Shown here: positions 6,865-14,169 of the stretch, one piece after another
How positions within the stretch are numbered: the stretch's first letter is position 1
Layout of the letters: every line of letters starts with the position of its first letter
Assembly: GCA_050743385.1 (NCBI GenBank)
Contig: JBOGFJ010000240.1
Coordinates: 1-16,255 of the forward strand
DNA length: 16,255 nt
Source: JACDBD01 sp050743385
Lineage (GTDB): Bacteria > Actinomycetota > Acidimicrobiia > IMCC26256 > JACDBD01
Direction of reading: 5' to 3'
Notes under the pieces: model-generated
The model's database searches: none
The model's input: only the letters and a program-made list of their open reading frames with translations
Told to the model about the DNA's origin: nothing
Translations under genes and position numbers: made by a program

Positions 6865-8004
6865 TCAGGGCAACGGCGTCGTGGTGGTGGTGGATGCGGC
6901 GGTGGTGGTGGTGCGCTTCCACGACGTGAGGTCGAAGTTGTCGGCGATCGCGCCGAAGATCGTGCGGGCGACGAGGTCTCCGCCCGCACGAGTGAGGTGG
7001 ATCCCGTCGCCCTCCCGGTACCGCACGAGATCTCCCGCGTCATTGGGCAGGTAGTCGGCGTAGTTGCCGTCGCCGTCCCGGAACAACGGGTACGTGTCGA
7101 CGAAGAGCACCCGATCGTCTCGCTTCTCCGCCTCCTGCTCGAAGATGGTGTTGATGGTGTTGTACTCGGCGTTACGGCCTGCATCGCGCACGATCGGGAT
7201 GCCGACCAGCACGAGCGTGCGCCCCTCGCCGACGATCTGGTCCATGAGGCCGCCGACGCGGCGGCGGTACTCCGCCACCCACGCTTCCGCGTCACCCTGA
7301 TTGATCGTTGCGCCGCCGGGGGCGTTCGTGAGCGCCTGGTCGTCGTTGGAGCCGAGCGTGAGCACCACGACATCGGGGTCGAGGCGGGCGGTCTCCGACT
7401 TCAGGTGCTCCGGCCAGTTGAAGACCTCGGGCCGGGCCAGCCCGGTCGCGACCTGCCCGTCGACCGCCGGGACGACCGATTGGATGACGTTTTCACTCGT
7501 GCCCGGAAAGGTCCCCAGCACCGACTGACCGGGGATGATGGCCAGCGAGTCGCCGCCGACCCAGATCTTCAGCGGGTCGTCGGGTGCGAACGCGACCTTG
7601 ACGGTGGTCGTGGTTGCCTGCGCCGGCAGCGTCGTCGGGCTGGGGAGTGACACGCTGATGTCGTCGTCGCCCCTGCGGTCGAGCGAGCTCTGGAGCCATT
7701 CGCGGGGCCGGTCGGTGTGGAGGAAGCGGCTCACGTCGGCGAGTGGTTGGGCGAAGAAGCGGCTGACGTCGCGACGCCAGCCGACGGGCTGGCTCTCGGC
7801 CGTCTTCTCGATGCCGGGAGCGTTCAGCAACGATCCCAGGAGCAGGGCGACGAGACCGACCACGATCACGTGACCGGCTGCCATGAGCCGCCGGGGCGGC
7901 TCACCCGGGGGCGCGACCGGCCGGCGGGTGGCGCCCGGCTTGGGCGGCGCGGCGCCCGCGCTCGTCGTCCCCGGCGTGGAGGTGGAGGTGGGGGAGGCGG
8001 CCAA
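6865..8004 (-). CDS. Membrane-anchored SGNH/GDSL hydrolase, partner of the MBOAT acyltransferase
   Basis: 379 residues from the TTG at 8002-8004. Order: a Pro/Ala/Thr-rich N-terminal stretch, one membrane helix (about 44-64, GHVIVVGLVALLLGSLL), a juxtamembrane region, a Thr-rich linker, then an SGNH hydrolase domain. Catalytic blocks are GGDSLA (block I, Ser153), GSNDD (block III, Asn220) and EGDGIHLT (block V, Asp333 and His336). The chain ends in a Thr-rich tail. Such extracytoplasmic SGNH proteins encoded with an MBOAT protein transfer or remove O-acyl groups on polysaccharides, as in the AlgI/AlgJ and PatA/PatB systems. That role is inferred from the pair. The start is uncertain: a TTG at 8050-8052 would overlap the MBOAT gene, an ATG at 7882-7884 would start just before the helix, and none has a good Shine-Dalgarno. 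Confidence 0.8.
   Translation of the reverse strand: MAASPTSTSTPGTTSAGAAPPKPGATRRPVAPPGEPPRRLMAAGHVIVVGLVALLLGSLLNAPGIEKTAESQPVGWRRDVSRFFAQPLADVSRFLHTDRPREWLQSSLDRRGDDDISVSLPSPTTLPAQATTTTVKVAFAPDDPLKIWVGGDSLAIIPGQSVLGTFPGTSENVIQSVVPAVDGQVATGLARPEVFNWPEHLKSETARLDPDVVVLTLGSNDDQALTNAPGGATINQGDAEAWVAEYRRRVGGLMDQIVGEGRTLVLVGIPIVRDAGRNAEYNTINTIFEQEAEKRDDRVLFVDTYPLFRDGDGNYADYLPNDAGDLVRYREGDGIHLTRAGGDLVARTIFGAIADNFDLTSWKRTTTTAASTTTTTPLP
6881..6913. repeat. Imperfect GGT/ACC trinucleotide tract coding a Thr tail
   Basis: Two runs of GGT units (about 6881-6893 and 6900-6913 on the plus strand) encode the Thr-rich C-terminus of the SGNH hydrolase, TTTTAASTTTTTPLP. The tract keeps frame and lies just before the stop codon. 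It is a low-complexity coding repeat that could vary in length by slippage. Confidence 0.6.
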
Positions 8005-8008
8005 CGGC

Positions 8009-9436
8009 TCAGAACTGGAAATAGATGAACGGGGCGACGCCCCGGGGGCCAAGAGTATTGGTCACGAGCAGGGCGAAGCCGAGCGCGATGCCCTGGGTGA
8101 CCGGCGACAGATGCGAGAACGCAGCCATGGCCCGGCTCATCGCGCCCTGCGGGATGTACTGCGCGCCGATGCCGAACGCAATCGCCACGAGTACTGACGT
8201 CGTGACCAGCGGCGACGGGTCGCCCCAGTGCCACACCAGCCGGCCGAGGAGGTCGAGCGCGGCGTCGAACGACTCGGCCCGGAAGAACACCCACGCCAGG
8301 CACACGATGTGGAAGGTCAGTAACCGCTGACCGGTACGCCGCAGGGCGTTGTCGGGAGGCTCGGGGAGACCACGCGCCTCACGACGCTGGTGGCGCCAGT
8401 GCTCGAGCGAGAGGAATCCTCCGTGGATCGCACCCCACACGACGAATGTCCATGCTGCGCCGTGCCACAGACCGCCGAGCACCATCGTGATCATCAGGTT
8501 GCGGTACGTCGCCCGGCGTGACCCGCGATTGCCGCCCAAGGGGATGTAGAGGTAGTCGCGCAGCCAGCGCGAGAGCGTCATGTGCCAGCGCCGCCAGAAG
8601 TCCTGGAGCGAGACGGCCGTGTAGGGGCCATCGAAGTTCTGTGGGAACCGGAACCCGAGAAGGAGGGCGAGCCCGATGGCCATGTCGGTGTAGCCGCTGA
8701 AGTCGGCGTAGATCTGTACCGCGTACGCGTAGACGCCGACCAGCACCTCGAGCGACGACGCCTGATTCGGCGCGCCGAAGACCGTGTCGACGATCTCGGT
8801 CGCCAGGAAGTTCGCGATCACCACCTTCTTGAACAGGCCGATGAAGATGAGGAAGAAGGCCTTGCTGGCGTCGACCCGACGGGGGTCGTGGCGCTCCTTG
8901 AGCTGGGGCAGGAACTCGGCGGCGCGCACGATGGGGCCGGCCACGACGTGGGGGAAGAACGACTCGTACACGGCGAAGTCGAGCAGCGAGACCGGTTCGA
9001 AGGTGCGGCGATAGATGTCCATGACGTAGCTGAGGGCCTGGAACGTGAAGAACGAGATCCCGATCGGCAGCGTGATCGCGAGAATCTCGGGCGAGATCCC
9101 GATCCCGACACGGTCGAGCATGTTGGTGGCGGAGCTCAGGAAGAAGCCGTAGTACTTGAAGTAGGCGAGGATGCCGAGGTTGCCCGCCACCGCGAGCGCC
9201 AGCACGCCTCGACGTACACGCTCCGACTCGTTGCGATGGATCGCCTGCGCGCAGATCTGGTTGAAGACCGTCGAGACCATGAGGAGCACGACGAAGCGCA
9301 GCTCGAAGTAGCCGTAGAAGTAGTAGCTCGCGGCGAGCATGAACAGCTTCCAGCGCGTGCGCCACTGCATGAGCAGCCAGTTCACCGGCAGCACGATCAT
9401 GTAGAAGATGGCGAAGGTGACTGTCGGGAAGAGCAT
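8009..9436 (-). CDS. MBOAT-family membrane O-acyltransferase (AlgI-like)
   Basis: 475 residues with about ten or more hydrophobic segments, typical of AlgI/PatA-type MBOAT proteins. It moves an acyl group, usually acetyl, from a cytoplasmic donor across the membrane to a surface polymer or partner protein. Family marks: FPTVTFAIFY at the N-terminus, YFKYYGFF (92-99), LPIGISFFTFQALSYVMDIY (123-142), FFPHVVAGPIVRA (160-172), YADFSGYTDMAIG (243-255), DFWRRWHMTLSRWLRDYLYI with H285, and GGLWHGAAWTFVVWG with H325, the presumed catalytic histidine. The ATG at 9434-9436 has GGGAGG about 13 nt upstream. It follows the crotonase gene by 51 nt, and the SGNH gene begins at its 3' end. Substrate polymer unknown; the sugar transferase at the window start is too far away for firm linkage. 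Confidence 0.95.
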   Translation of the reverse strand: MLFPTVTFAIFYMIVLPVNWLLMQWRTRWKLFMLAASYYFYGYFELRFVVLLMVSTVFNQICAQAIHRNESERVRRGVLALAVAGNLGILAYFKYYGFFLSSATNMLDRVGIGISPEILAITLPIGISFFTFQALSYVMDIYRRTFEPVSLLDFAVYESFFPHVVAGPIVRAAEFLPQLKERHDPRRVDASKAFFLIFIGLFKKVVIANFLATEIVDTVFGAPNQASSLEVLVGVYAYAVQIYADFSGYTDMAIGLALLLGFRFPQNFDGPYTAVSLQDFWRRWHMTLSRWLRDYLYIPLGGNRGSRRATYRNLMITMVLGGLWHGAAWTFVVWGAIHGGFLSLEHWRHQRREARGLPEPPDNALRRTGQRLLTFHIVCLAWVFFRAESFDAALDLLGRLVWHWGDPSPLVTTSVLVAIAFGIGAQYIPQGAMSRAMAAFSHLSPVTQGIALGFALLVTNTLGPRGVAPFIYFQF

Positions 9437-9487
9437 GCGCGGTGCGATCCTCCCACGGCCCGGACCCGACGGGCCGGACGTCGGTCG

Positions 9488-10264
9488 CTACTGCTCCTGC
9501 TGGCCGCGCCCGCGCTCGACGACCGTCGTGCGGCGGCGCTCGACCTCGGCCGGGTCGACGCGCCACGACCGGAACACCTGTTGCTCCAGGTCGATGGCGT
9601 CGCCGACGCTGAGCTTCGAGCCCCGGTCGTAGAGCGACTTGAGGTTGCGGACCGACCGCTGGTCGTTCCCGGCGATGGCGGCTGCCAGCTTCCGTGCCGT
9701 CGGCAAGAGCTCGTCGTGCGCGACCACGTGGTTCACGAGTCCGAGCCGGTGCGCGTCGGCGGCGTCGACGAAGTTGCCGGTGAGGCTCATCTCCTTGGCC
9801 TTGCGCAGCCCCACGCTCTGTGGCAAGAAGACGCTCATCCCGCCGCCGGGCGTGACGCCGACCCGAGCGTGGGTGTCACCGAACTTCGCCCGCTCCGACG
9901 CCACGAGGAAGTCGCACGCCAGCGCGAGCTCGAATCCGCCGGTGATGGCGGGGCCGTTGATCGCGCCGATGACGGGCTTCGTCATGGTCCACAGCACGCT
10001 GAACGGGCTCACGATCGGCTCGTCGCGGCTACCGACGAGGTTGGCGGCGGTACTCCCGAGCTCGCGCAGATCGAGACCGGCGCAGAACGCGGGATCGGCG
10101 CCCGTGAGGATCACGACGGCGACGGTGTCGTCGGCCTCGGCGTCGGCGAGCGCACCGGCCGACTCGCGCTGGAGCGCACTGTCGAGCGCGTTGCGCACCT
10201 CCGGCCGGTTGAGCGTGACCGTGCAGACGCGGTCGCCGGTCTCGACGAGCACGACGTCGCTCAT
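9488..10264 (-). CDS. Enoyl-CoA hydratase/isomerase (crotonase) family protein, EchA-like
   Basis: 258 residues, the normal crotonase length. CoA-binding and oxyanion-hole elements are present: NRPEVRNAL (19-27), GADPAFCAGLDL (55-66) and INGPAITGGFELALACDF (102-119). Of the two catalytic glutamates of rat crotonase, the second is kept (E158 in AKEMSLTG), while the position of the first is occupied by H132 in DTHARVGV. The same THARVG variant occurs in many mycobacterial EchA proteins, so a different reaction or relaxed chemistry is possible; plain hydratase activity should not be assumed. The ATG at 10262-10264 follows TAGATT-N6, suggesting a leaderless transcript. It lies upstream of the MBOAT and SGNH genes on the same strand. 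The functional link is unclear and may be no more than cotranscription. Confidence 0.9.
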   Translation of the reverse strand: MSDVVLVETGDRVCTVTLNRPEVRNALDSALQRESAGALADAEADDTVAVVILTGADPAFCAGLDLRELGSTAANLVGSRDEPIVSPFSVLWTMTKPVIGAINGPAITGGFELALACDFLVASERAKFGDTHARVGVTPGGGMSVFLPQSVGLRKAKEMSLTGNFVDAADAHRLGLVNHVVAHDELLPTARKLAAAIAGNDQRSVRNLKSLYDRGSKLSVGDAIDLEQQVFRSWRVDPAEVERRRTTVVERGRGQQEQ

Positions 10265-10276
10265 GGGTGAAATCTA
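10265..10276 (-). promoter_or_regulatory. Leaderless -10 element of the crotonase gene
   Basis: On the minus strand TAGATT (10276-10271, 4 of 6 against TATAAT) is followed by TCACCC and the ATG. No conventional -35 box is visible: the region where it should lie is occupied by the 25-bp dispersed repeat. The purine-rich GAG tract lies about 36-65 nt upstream of the ATG, too far to be a Shine-Dalgarno. Confidence 0.55.
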
Positions 10277-10277
10277 A

Positions 10278-10302
10278 CTTCTTCGTCGCGCTGGCTTCGC
10301 TC
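10278..10302. repeat. Dispersed 25-bp intergenic repeat, copy 1
   Basis: This stretch, beginning CTTCTTCGTCGCGCTG, matches 15766-15790 at 23 of 25 positions in the same orientation. Both copies lie between divergently transcribed genes. This copy touches the leaderless -10 element of the crotonase gene on one side and runs into the CTC tract on the other. It resembles a small palindrome-poor dispersed element rather than a mobile one. Confidence 0.6.
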
Positions 10303-10329
10303 CTCCTCCTCCTCCTCCTCCTCCTCCTC
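10300..10329. repeat. (CTC)10 trinucleotide microsatellite
   Basis: Ten perfect CTC units run from 10300 to 10329 in the 112-bp divergent spacer between the crotonase and DapA-like genes. On the minus strand it is a 30-nt purine (GAG) run upstream of the crotonase promoter. Such a homopurine-homopyrimidine mirror tract can slip in replication or form triplex DNA. It is not within a gene I can support. Confidence 0.9.
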
Positions 10330-10364
10330 ACGGATCGCCGTTCGGGAACGACCGCGCCCGGCGC

Positions 10365-10376
10365 TAGGTTGCCGCC
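10365..10376 (+). promoter_or_regulatory. Leaderless -10 element of the DapA-like gene
   Basis: TAGGTT (10365-10370) is followed by GCCGCC and then the ATG at 10377. No Shine-Dalgarno is present. The arrangement mirrors that of the divergent crotonase gene 112 bp away, so both genes of this spacer appear to have leaderless promoters. Confidence 0.55.
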
Positions 10377-11141
10377 ATGCCTCCCGTCTTCACCGGCGTC
10401 GGCGTCGCCCTGGTGACCCTCTTCGACGACGCCGGCGACGTGGATGCCTCCGCCACCGCGATGTTGGCAGCGCAGCTCGTCGACGCGGGCGTGCAGGCGG
10501 CCGTCGTCGCCGGGAGCACGGGCGAGGCGGCGGCGCTGGGTGGGGAGGAGCGGGTCGCGCTGCTGGAGGCGGTGCGCAGTGAGCTGGCCGGCGCCGCGCC
10601 CGTCATCGCCGGCACGGGCGCCCCATCGGCCCGCCAGGCGGCGGCGCTCACGCGAGACGCCGTCGCCCACGGGGCCGACGCGCTGCTCGTGCTGTCGCCG
10701 CCACGATCAGTCGACCTCGACGGGTACTACGGCGCGGTGGCCGCGGCCGCCGGGACGACGCCGGTACTCGCCTACCACTACCCCGATGCGTCGCCGCCCG
10801 GCATCCCCCTCCAGGCACTCTCCACGCTCCCGGGCATCGCCGGGCTCAAGGACTCCTCGGGGGACCCCGAGCGCTTGCTCCGCGAGCTCGCCTCCTGGGA
10901 CCGGCCGATCTACACCGGGTCGTCGGCAATCCTGTCGTTCGCGGGGCCGCTCGGATGTGCCGGCGCGATCCTGACGCTCGCCAACGTCGAGCCCGAGCGC
11001 TGCATCGAGGCGTTCGCGGGCGACGCCGACGCCCAGCGCGCCCTCACCCTGGCACACGCGGGCGCGCACGAGGCCTTCCCGCGCCGGCTGAAGGAGATGG
11101 TCGCCGGCCGGTTCGGCACGTCACCGGTCGCGCGCCTGTAG
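10377..11141 (+). CDS. DapA/NanA-superfamily aldolase or lyase, short form
   Basis: 254 residues of a TIM-barrel class I aldolase, shorter than the roughly 290 of typical dihydrodipicolinate synthases. Motifs: VVAGSTGEAAAL (43-54) for the carboxylate-binding GxTGE site, Y133 in LAYHYPD at the place of the DapA catalytic tyrosine, and the Schiff-base lysine K158 in IAGLKDSSGD. The superfamily forms or breaks C-C bonds of 2-oxo acids such as pyruvate. The lack of the usual C-terminal helices makes lysine biosynthesis less likely than a catabolic aldolase or lyase role, which is inference. The ATG follows a leaderless-type TAGGTT-N6. The 3' end overlaps the convergent cyclase gene by 21 bp. Confidence 0.85.
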   Translation: MPPVFTGVGVALVTLFDDAGDVDASATAMLAAQLVDAGVQAAVVAGSTGEAAALGGEERVALLEAVRSELAGAAPVIAGTGAPSARQAAALTRDAVAHGADALLVLSPPRSVDLDGYYGAVAAAAGTTPVLAYHYPDASPPGIPLQALSTLPGIAGLKDSSGDPERLLRELASWDRPIYTGSSAILSFAGPLGCAGAILTLANVEPERCIEAFAGDADAQRALTLAHAGAHEAFPRRLKEMVAGRFGTSPVARL

Positions 11142-13094
11142 CCGGCTCTCACCCCAGTCGAAGCTCACGACCTCGACGGGTGTGGCAAGGCCCTTGAGCT
11201 CGAGTGCCCGCGCGTCGGTGATGGCGAGGTCATTGCCCGCCGCCTCCAGCACGTCGCGGCTCACGAGGATCTCTCCGGCGCGCGCGGCGGCGGCGATGCG
11301 GGCACTCGTGTGCACGCCCCTCCCGGTGTAGTCGTCGCCGCGTTCGGTCGCCTCCGCCGTGTGCAAGCCGATGCGAACCTGCGGAGCGAAGCCGTGGTCG
11401 CGCCGGTGCTCGGCCAGTGACCGCTGGATCGCGCACGCGCCGTCCACGGCACACCGGGCATCCGCGAAGGCGACGAAGAAGCCGTCGCCCTCGTGCTTGA
11501 CTTCTCGACCCTCGTGCGCTTCGAAGCAGGCGCGGAGGGTGCGGTCGTGCCACGCGAGCAGCGCGTCCCACGCCGTGTCTCCGATTGCCTCGACGAGCTT
11601 GGTGGAATCGACGATGTCGGTGAACATGAACGTGCGGACCGCGCGCGTCTCCGGTACCGGCTCTGCCAGGGCGGCCGCGAGGCGCTCGGCTTCGCCGGCA
11701 GCTCCGATGCGGGCGAACGCGGCTCGGGCTGCCTCGAGCTCCAGTCGGGCCGATTCCTCGTCGCCTTCGACACGGTAGGTCTCGGCCAGCAACGCCCGAG
11801 CCCGCGCTCCCTCGTACGGCGCCTCGACGCCGCGCCACGCCTGCCACGCCCGCCGGAGCTCGCGTACCGCGTCGTCGACGCGGCGCTCTGCGAGCGCGAT
11901 CTCGCCCCGAGCGGTTGTGGCGGCGGCGGCGAAGGCTGCGCTGCCCGACACGTCGACGCGCGCCTCGAGTGCCGCGAGCGCAGCGCCGGCGGCGTCGAGC
12001 TCGCCGGCCGCGATCTCGATCGTCACCTGGGCCGGAAGCACGTGCCCTCGCCCCTCCACTGACAGGAGGTCGTCGTCGGCGATCGCGCGCCGGACGGCGC
12101 GCTGTGCGGCCGCGATGTCGCCTTCGTCGAGATGGAGCAGCGCGAGCCCGGGCTGCGGGTCGAAGCCGAGCTCGGAGGATTGCCGGAAGGCGGCGCGCGC
12201 ACCGGGTCGGTCGCCGCGGCGGCGCCGGACCTCGCCGAGCTCGTGGTACGCCCACGCCGCGTACCGCGGCGCGGAGGCCAGCAGCTCCTCGATTGCCGCC
12301 TCGGAATCGCGCTCTGCCTGGTCGAGAGCGCCGCGGAAGCGCATCACCTCGGCGCGGTGGAACCGGCACAGGCCCGGGTAACCGCTGACCGACTCCCGCT
12401 CGCACCATCGCAGCGACGCGTCGGTCCACTCGCCCGCCCGCCGCCAGTCGCCGGTGTTGCGGCACAGGAAGATGGTGCTGCAGTAGATGGCCCCCGCAGC
12501 CTGCACCCCCAGCTCGCCGCTCATCGCCGCCGCCGTGGCCTCGTCGACCAGCGCGAAGCCGGCGGTCACGTCGCCGGCCGCCACGAGGGCATGACCGAGG
12601 TAGATACGAGCCAAGCCCTCGACGTCGGGGCTGCCGACGCGACGTGCCAGATCCCGTGCCTCTTCGAGCAGGTCGCGTCCCGCCTGGTGGTTCCCCGCCC
12701 TGAGCATCGTGAAGCCGGAGACGAAGAGGAGCATCGCGTACTCGGCGCAATCCGTGTCGGCCTCGAGGAGCGTGGTGGCGCGACCGAACCACCCCGCTGT
12801 CACCGCGTCGTCGCCGCGGGCGTTGTGCTCCCACGCGAGCTCCAGCGCGGCTCGCGCGGCGCCCCGCCGGTCGTCGCGCGCCGCGTACGCCGCCTCGGCA
12901 CGCTCGAACGCGTCGAGCATCTCGGGATAGTGGCGCGACCAGCGGGCGGCCTGCGCCAGCCGCTCGAGGTCTTCGGCCGAGAGCGCGGCCCCGGTGTCCG
13001 CCGTGCGCAGGTGTTCGAACGCCATCGCCCACTCGTGCGCGTCGAACGCCGCTCGCCCTGCCGCAACCGAGTCGCCGGCGACCCCTGCCGTCAT
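11121..13094 (-). CDS. Class III adenylate cyclase-domain protein with N-terminal TPR-like repeats
   Basis: 657 residues without clear membrane segments. Residues 1-475 are Ala/Leu/Arg-rich helical repeats of TPR type (such as AMAFEHLRTA and YHELGEVRRRRGDRPGARAA). Residues 485-645 are a class III cyclase domain: MFTDIVDSTKL with metal ligands D493 and possibly the second Asp of the pair at 496, HEGREVKHEGDGFFVAF with adenine-selecting K533 and metal ligand D537, and DDYTGRGVHTSARIAAAA with D588 and transition-state R599. The usual Asn of the VNxAAR motif is His595. The Lys/Asp pair favours cAMP. Similar modules occur in LuxR/ATPase-cyclase fusions, but no ATPase or HTH is present here. It starts 13 nt after the amidohydrolase gene in the same direction, so it is probably the last gene of that operon. 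Its 3' end overlaps the convergent DapA-like gene by 21 bp. Confidence 0.9.
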   Translation of the reverse strand: MTAGVAGDSVAAGRAAFDAHEWAMAFEHLRTADTGAALSAEDLERLAQAARWSRHYPEMLDAFERAEAAYAARDDRRGAARAALELAWEHNARGDDAVTAGWFGRATTLLEADTDCAEYAMLLFVSGFTMLRAGNHQAGRDLLEEARDLARRVGSPDVEGLARIYLGHALVAAGDVTAGFALVDEATAAAMSGELGVQAAGAIYCSTIFLCRNTGDWRRAGEWTDASLRWCERESVSGYPGLCRFHRAEVMRFRGALDQAERDSEAAIEELLASAPRYAAWAYHELGEVRRRRGDRPGARAAFRQSSELGFDPQPGLALLHLDEGDIAAAQRAVRRAIADDDLLSVEGRGHVLPAQVTIEIAAGELDAAGAALAALEARVDVSGSAAFAAAATTARGEIALAERRVDDAVRELRRAWQAWRGVEAPYEGARARALLAETYRVEGDEESARLELEAARAAFARIGAAGEAERLAAALAEPVPETRAVRTFMFTDIVDSTKLVEAIGDTAWDALLAWHDRTLRACFEAHEGREVKHEGDGFFVAFADARCAVDGACAIQRSLAEHRRDHGFAPQVRIGLHTAEATERGDDYTGRGVHTSARIAAAARAGEILVSRDVLEAAGNDLAITDARALELKGLATPVEVVSFDWGESRLQARDR

Positions 13095-13095
13095 A

Positions 13096-13116
13096 CCGGA
13101 GATTGTCTCACTCCGG
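13096..13116 (-). other. Stem-loop at the amidohydrolase stop and cyclase start
   Basis: CCGGAG (13096-13101) and CTCCGG (13111-13116) form a perfect 6-bp stem with a 9-nt loop. On the minus strand the stop of the amidohydrolase lies at the foot of the loop and the cyclase ATG begins one base after the stem. It may modulate reinitiation at the cyclase start. It is short, so chance cannot be excluded. Confidence 0.35.
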
Positions 13117-14169
13117 ACCGAAACGTTGCTCCAGGCCGTAGAAGCGCACGGGCGTGTCCCACAGGACGGCGTCGAGATCGGTGCCGTCGAGCCCGTGCTC
13201 GGCCGACTCCTTCAGGAAGGAAGTGACCGCATCGGGGTAGAGCGCGTCGGGGTGGGGGAAGTCACTCGCCCACATCACATGGTCGGCGCCGACCCGTGAG
13301 ACCACCCAGCCGGCGAGCGGGTCGTCGGGGTCGGTGCAGATCACGCACTGGCGGCGGAAGTACTCGCTCGGGGTCAGCGAGAGCGCGGCCGTCTCCGATT
13401 CGTGCATCCAGTCGTCGTGGGCGTCGAGGCGGGCCAGCCAGTACGGCAGCCAGCCGGTGCCCGACTCGAGGAACGCGACTCGCAGCTGCGGATGGCGCTC
13501 GAGCGCGCCCTCGAGCACGAGGCTCGCCGTCGCGGCCATCTGCTCCATCGGGTGCGACATGGCGTGGCGGACGGCGAACGTCTCGCTGACCTCACGACCG
13601 ATGGTCGGGCCGCGGACGCCCAGACCCTCGTGCACCGCGAGCACGAGACCCTGCTCCTCGAGTGCGTCATAGAGCGGGTCGTAGGCGCGGTCGCCGAGGC
13701 TGCGGCCGTAGAGATGGTTCGGGCGCACCATCACCCCCGGGAGGCCGAGCTCCGCGGCGCGCCCGGTCTCGGCCGCGGCGAGCGCGGGGTCGGCGATCGG
13801 CACCATCCCGACGCCCGCCAGACGGCGCGCATCGGTCGCGCAATACGACGCGATCCACTCGTTGTACGCCCGGCACGCGTTCGCCGACTCGGCCGGCGTG
13901 AGCTGCGGCTGGAACGGCACGAACAGCCCCAGCGACGGGTACAACACCACCGCGTCGATCCCCTCGGTGTCGAGGCACCGGAGGTACTCACCGGCGGAGC
14001 AACCGTCGGCGAAGAAGTCGGCGAGCTTGGCGAGGTCGCCGCACGGCTCGCGCGGGGTGGTGGCGGGGAGATCCATCGCCTGGAGGCCACCGGGTGTCCC
14101 GCCGAACGCGGCCGCGGGCTCGATCACGTGGGCGTCGGCGTCCAGCACGCGCCGGCCGTCGCGTGTCAT
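13108..14169 (-). CDS. Amidohydrolase-2 (ACMSD-like) metal-dependent hydrolase or decarboxylase
   Basis: 353 residues of the amidohydrolase_2 family (PF04909), a TIM barrel with one catalytic metal. Candidate ligands are D12 and H14 in LDADAHVIEP, H180 in LVLAVHEG and D303 in WASDFPHPD. H202 and H206 in RHAMSHP lie in a further conserved-looking block. Members hydrolyse or decarboxylate carboxylated ring compounds and related acids, and the sequence does not tell the substrate. The first ligand is Asp rather than the His of ACMSD, as in many actinobacterial DxDxH members. The ATG at 14167-14169 has a perfect GGAGG 5 nt upstream and overlaps the stop of the preceding SDR gene as ATGA. Together with both SDR genes it forms a tightly coupled operon, probably a catabolic pathway segment. 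Confidence 0.9.
   Translation of the reverse strand: MTRDGRRVLDADAHVIEPAAAFGGTPGGLQAMDLPATTPREPCGDLAKLADFFADGCSAGEYLRCLDTEGIDAVVLYPSLGLFVPFQPQLTPAESANACRAYNEWIASYCATDARRLAGVGMVPIADPALAAAETGRAAELGLPGVMVRPNHLYGRSLGDRAYDPLYDALEEQGLVLAVHEGLGVRGPTIGREVSETFAVRHAMSHPMEQMAATASLVLEGALERHPQLRVAFLESGTGWLPYWLARLDAHDDWMHESETAALSLTPSEYFRRQCVICTDPDDPLAGWVVSRVGADHVMWASDFPHPDALYPDAVTSFLKESAEHGLDGTDLDAVLWDTPVRFYGLEQRFGPE

Noticed and set aside
7885..7902. 18-bp palindrome with two 8-bp arms (GAGCCGCC and GGCGGCTC)
   Set aside because: Lies inside the coding region of the SGNH protein with no regulatory context. Its pure GC make-up makes chance likely.
8582..10270. 562-codon open frame on the plus strand
   Set aside because: Antisense to the MBOAT and crotonase genes, with low-complexity charged residues and no motif.
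12132..13226. 364-codon open frame on the plus strand
   Set aside because: Antisense to the cyclase gene. The composition is a mirror of the real frame and no domain is visible.
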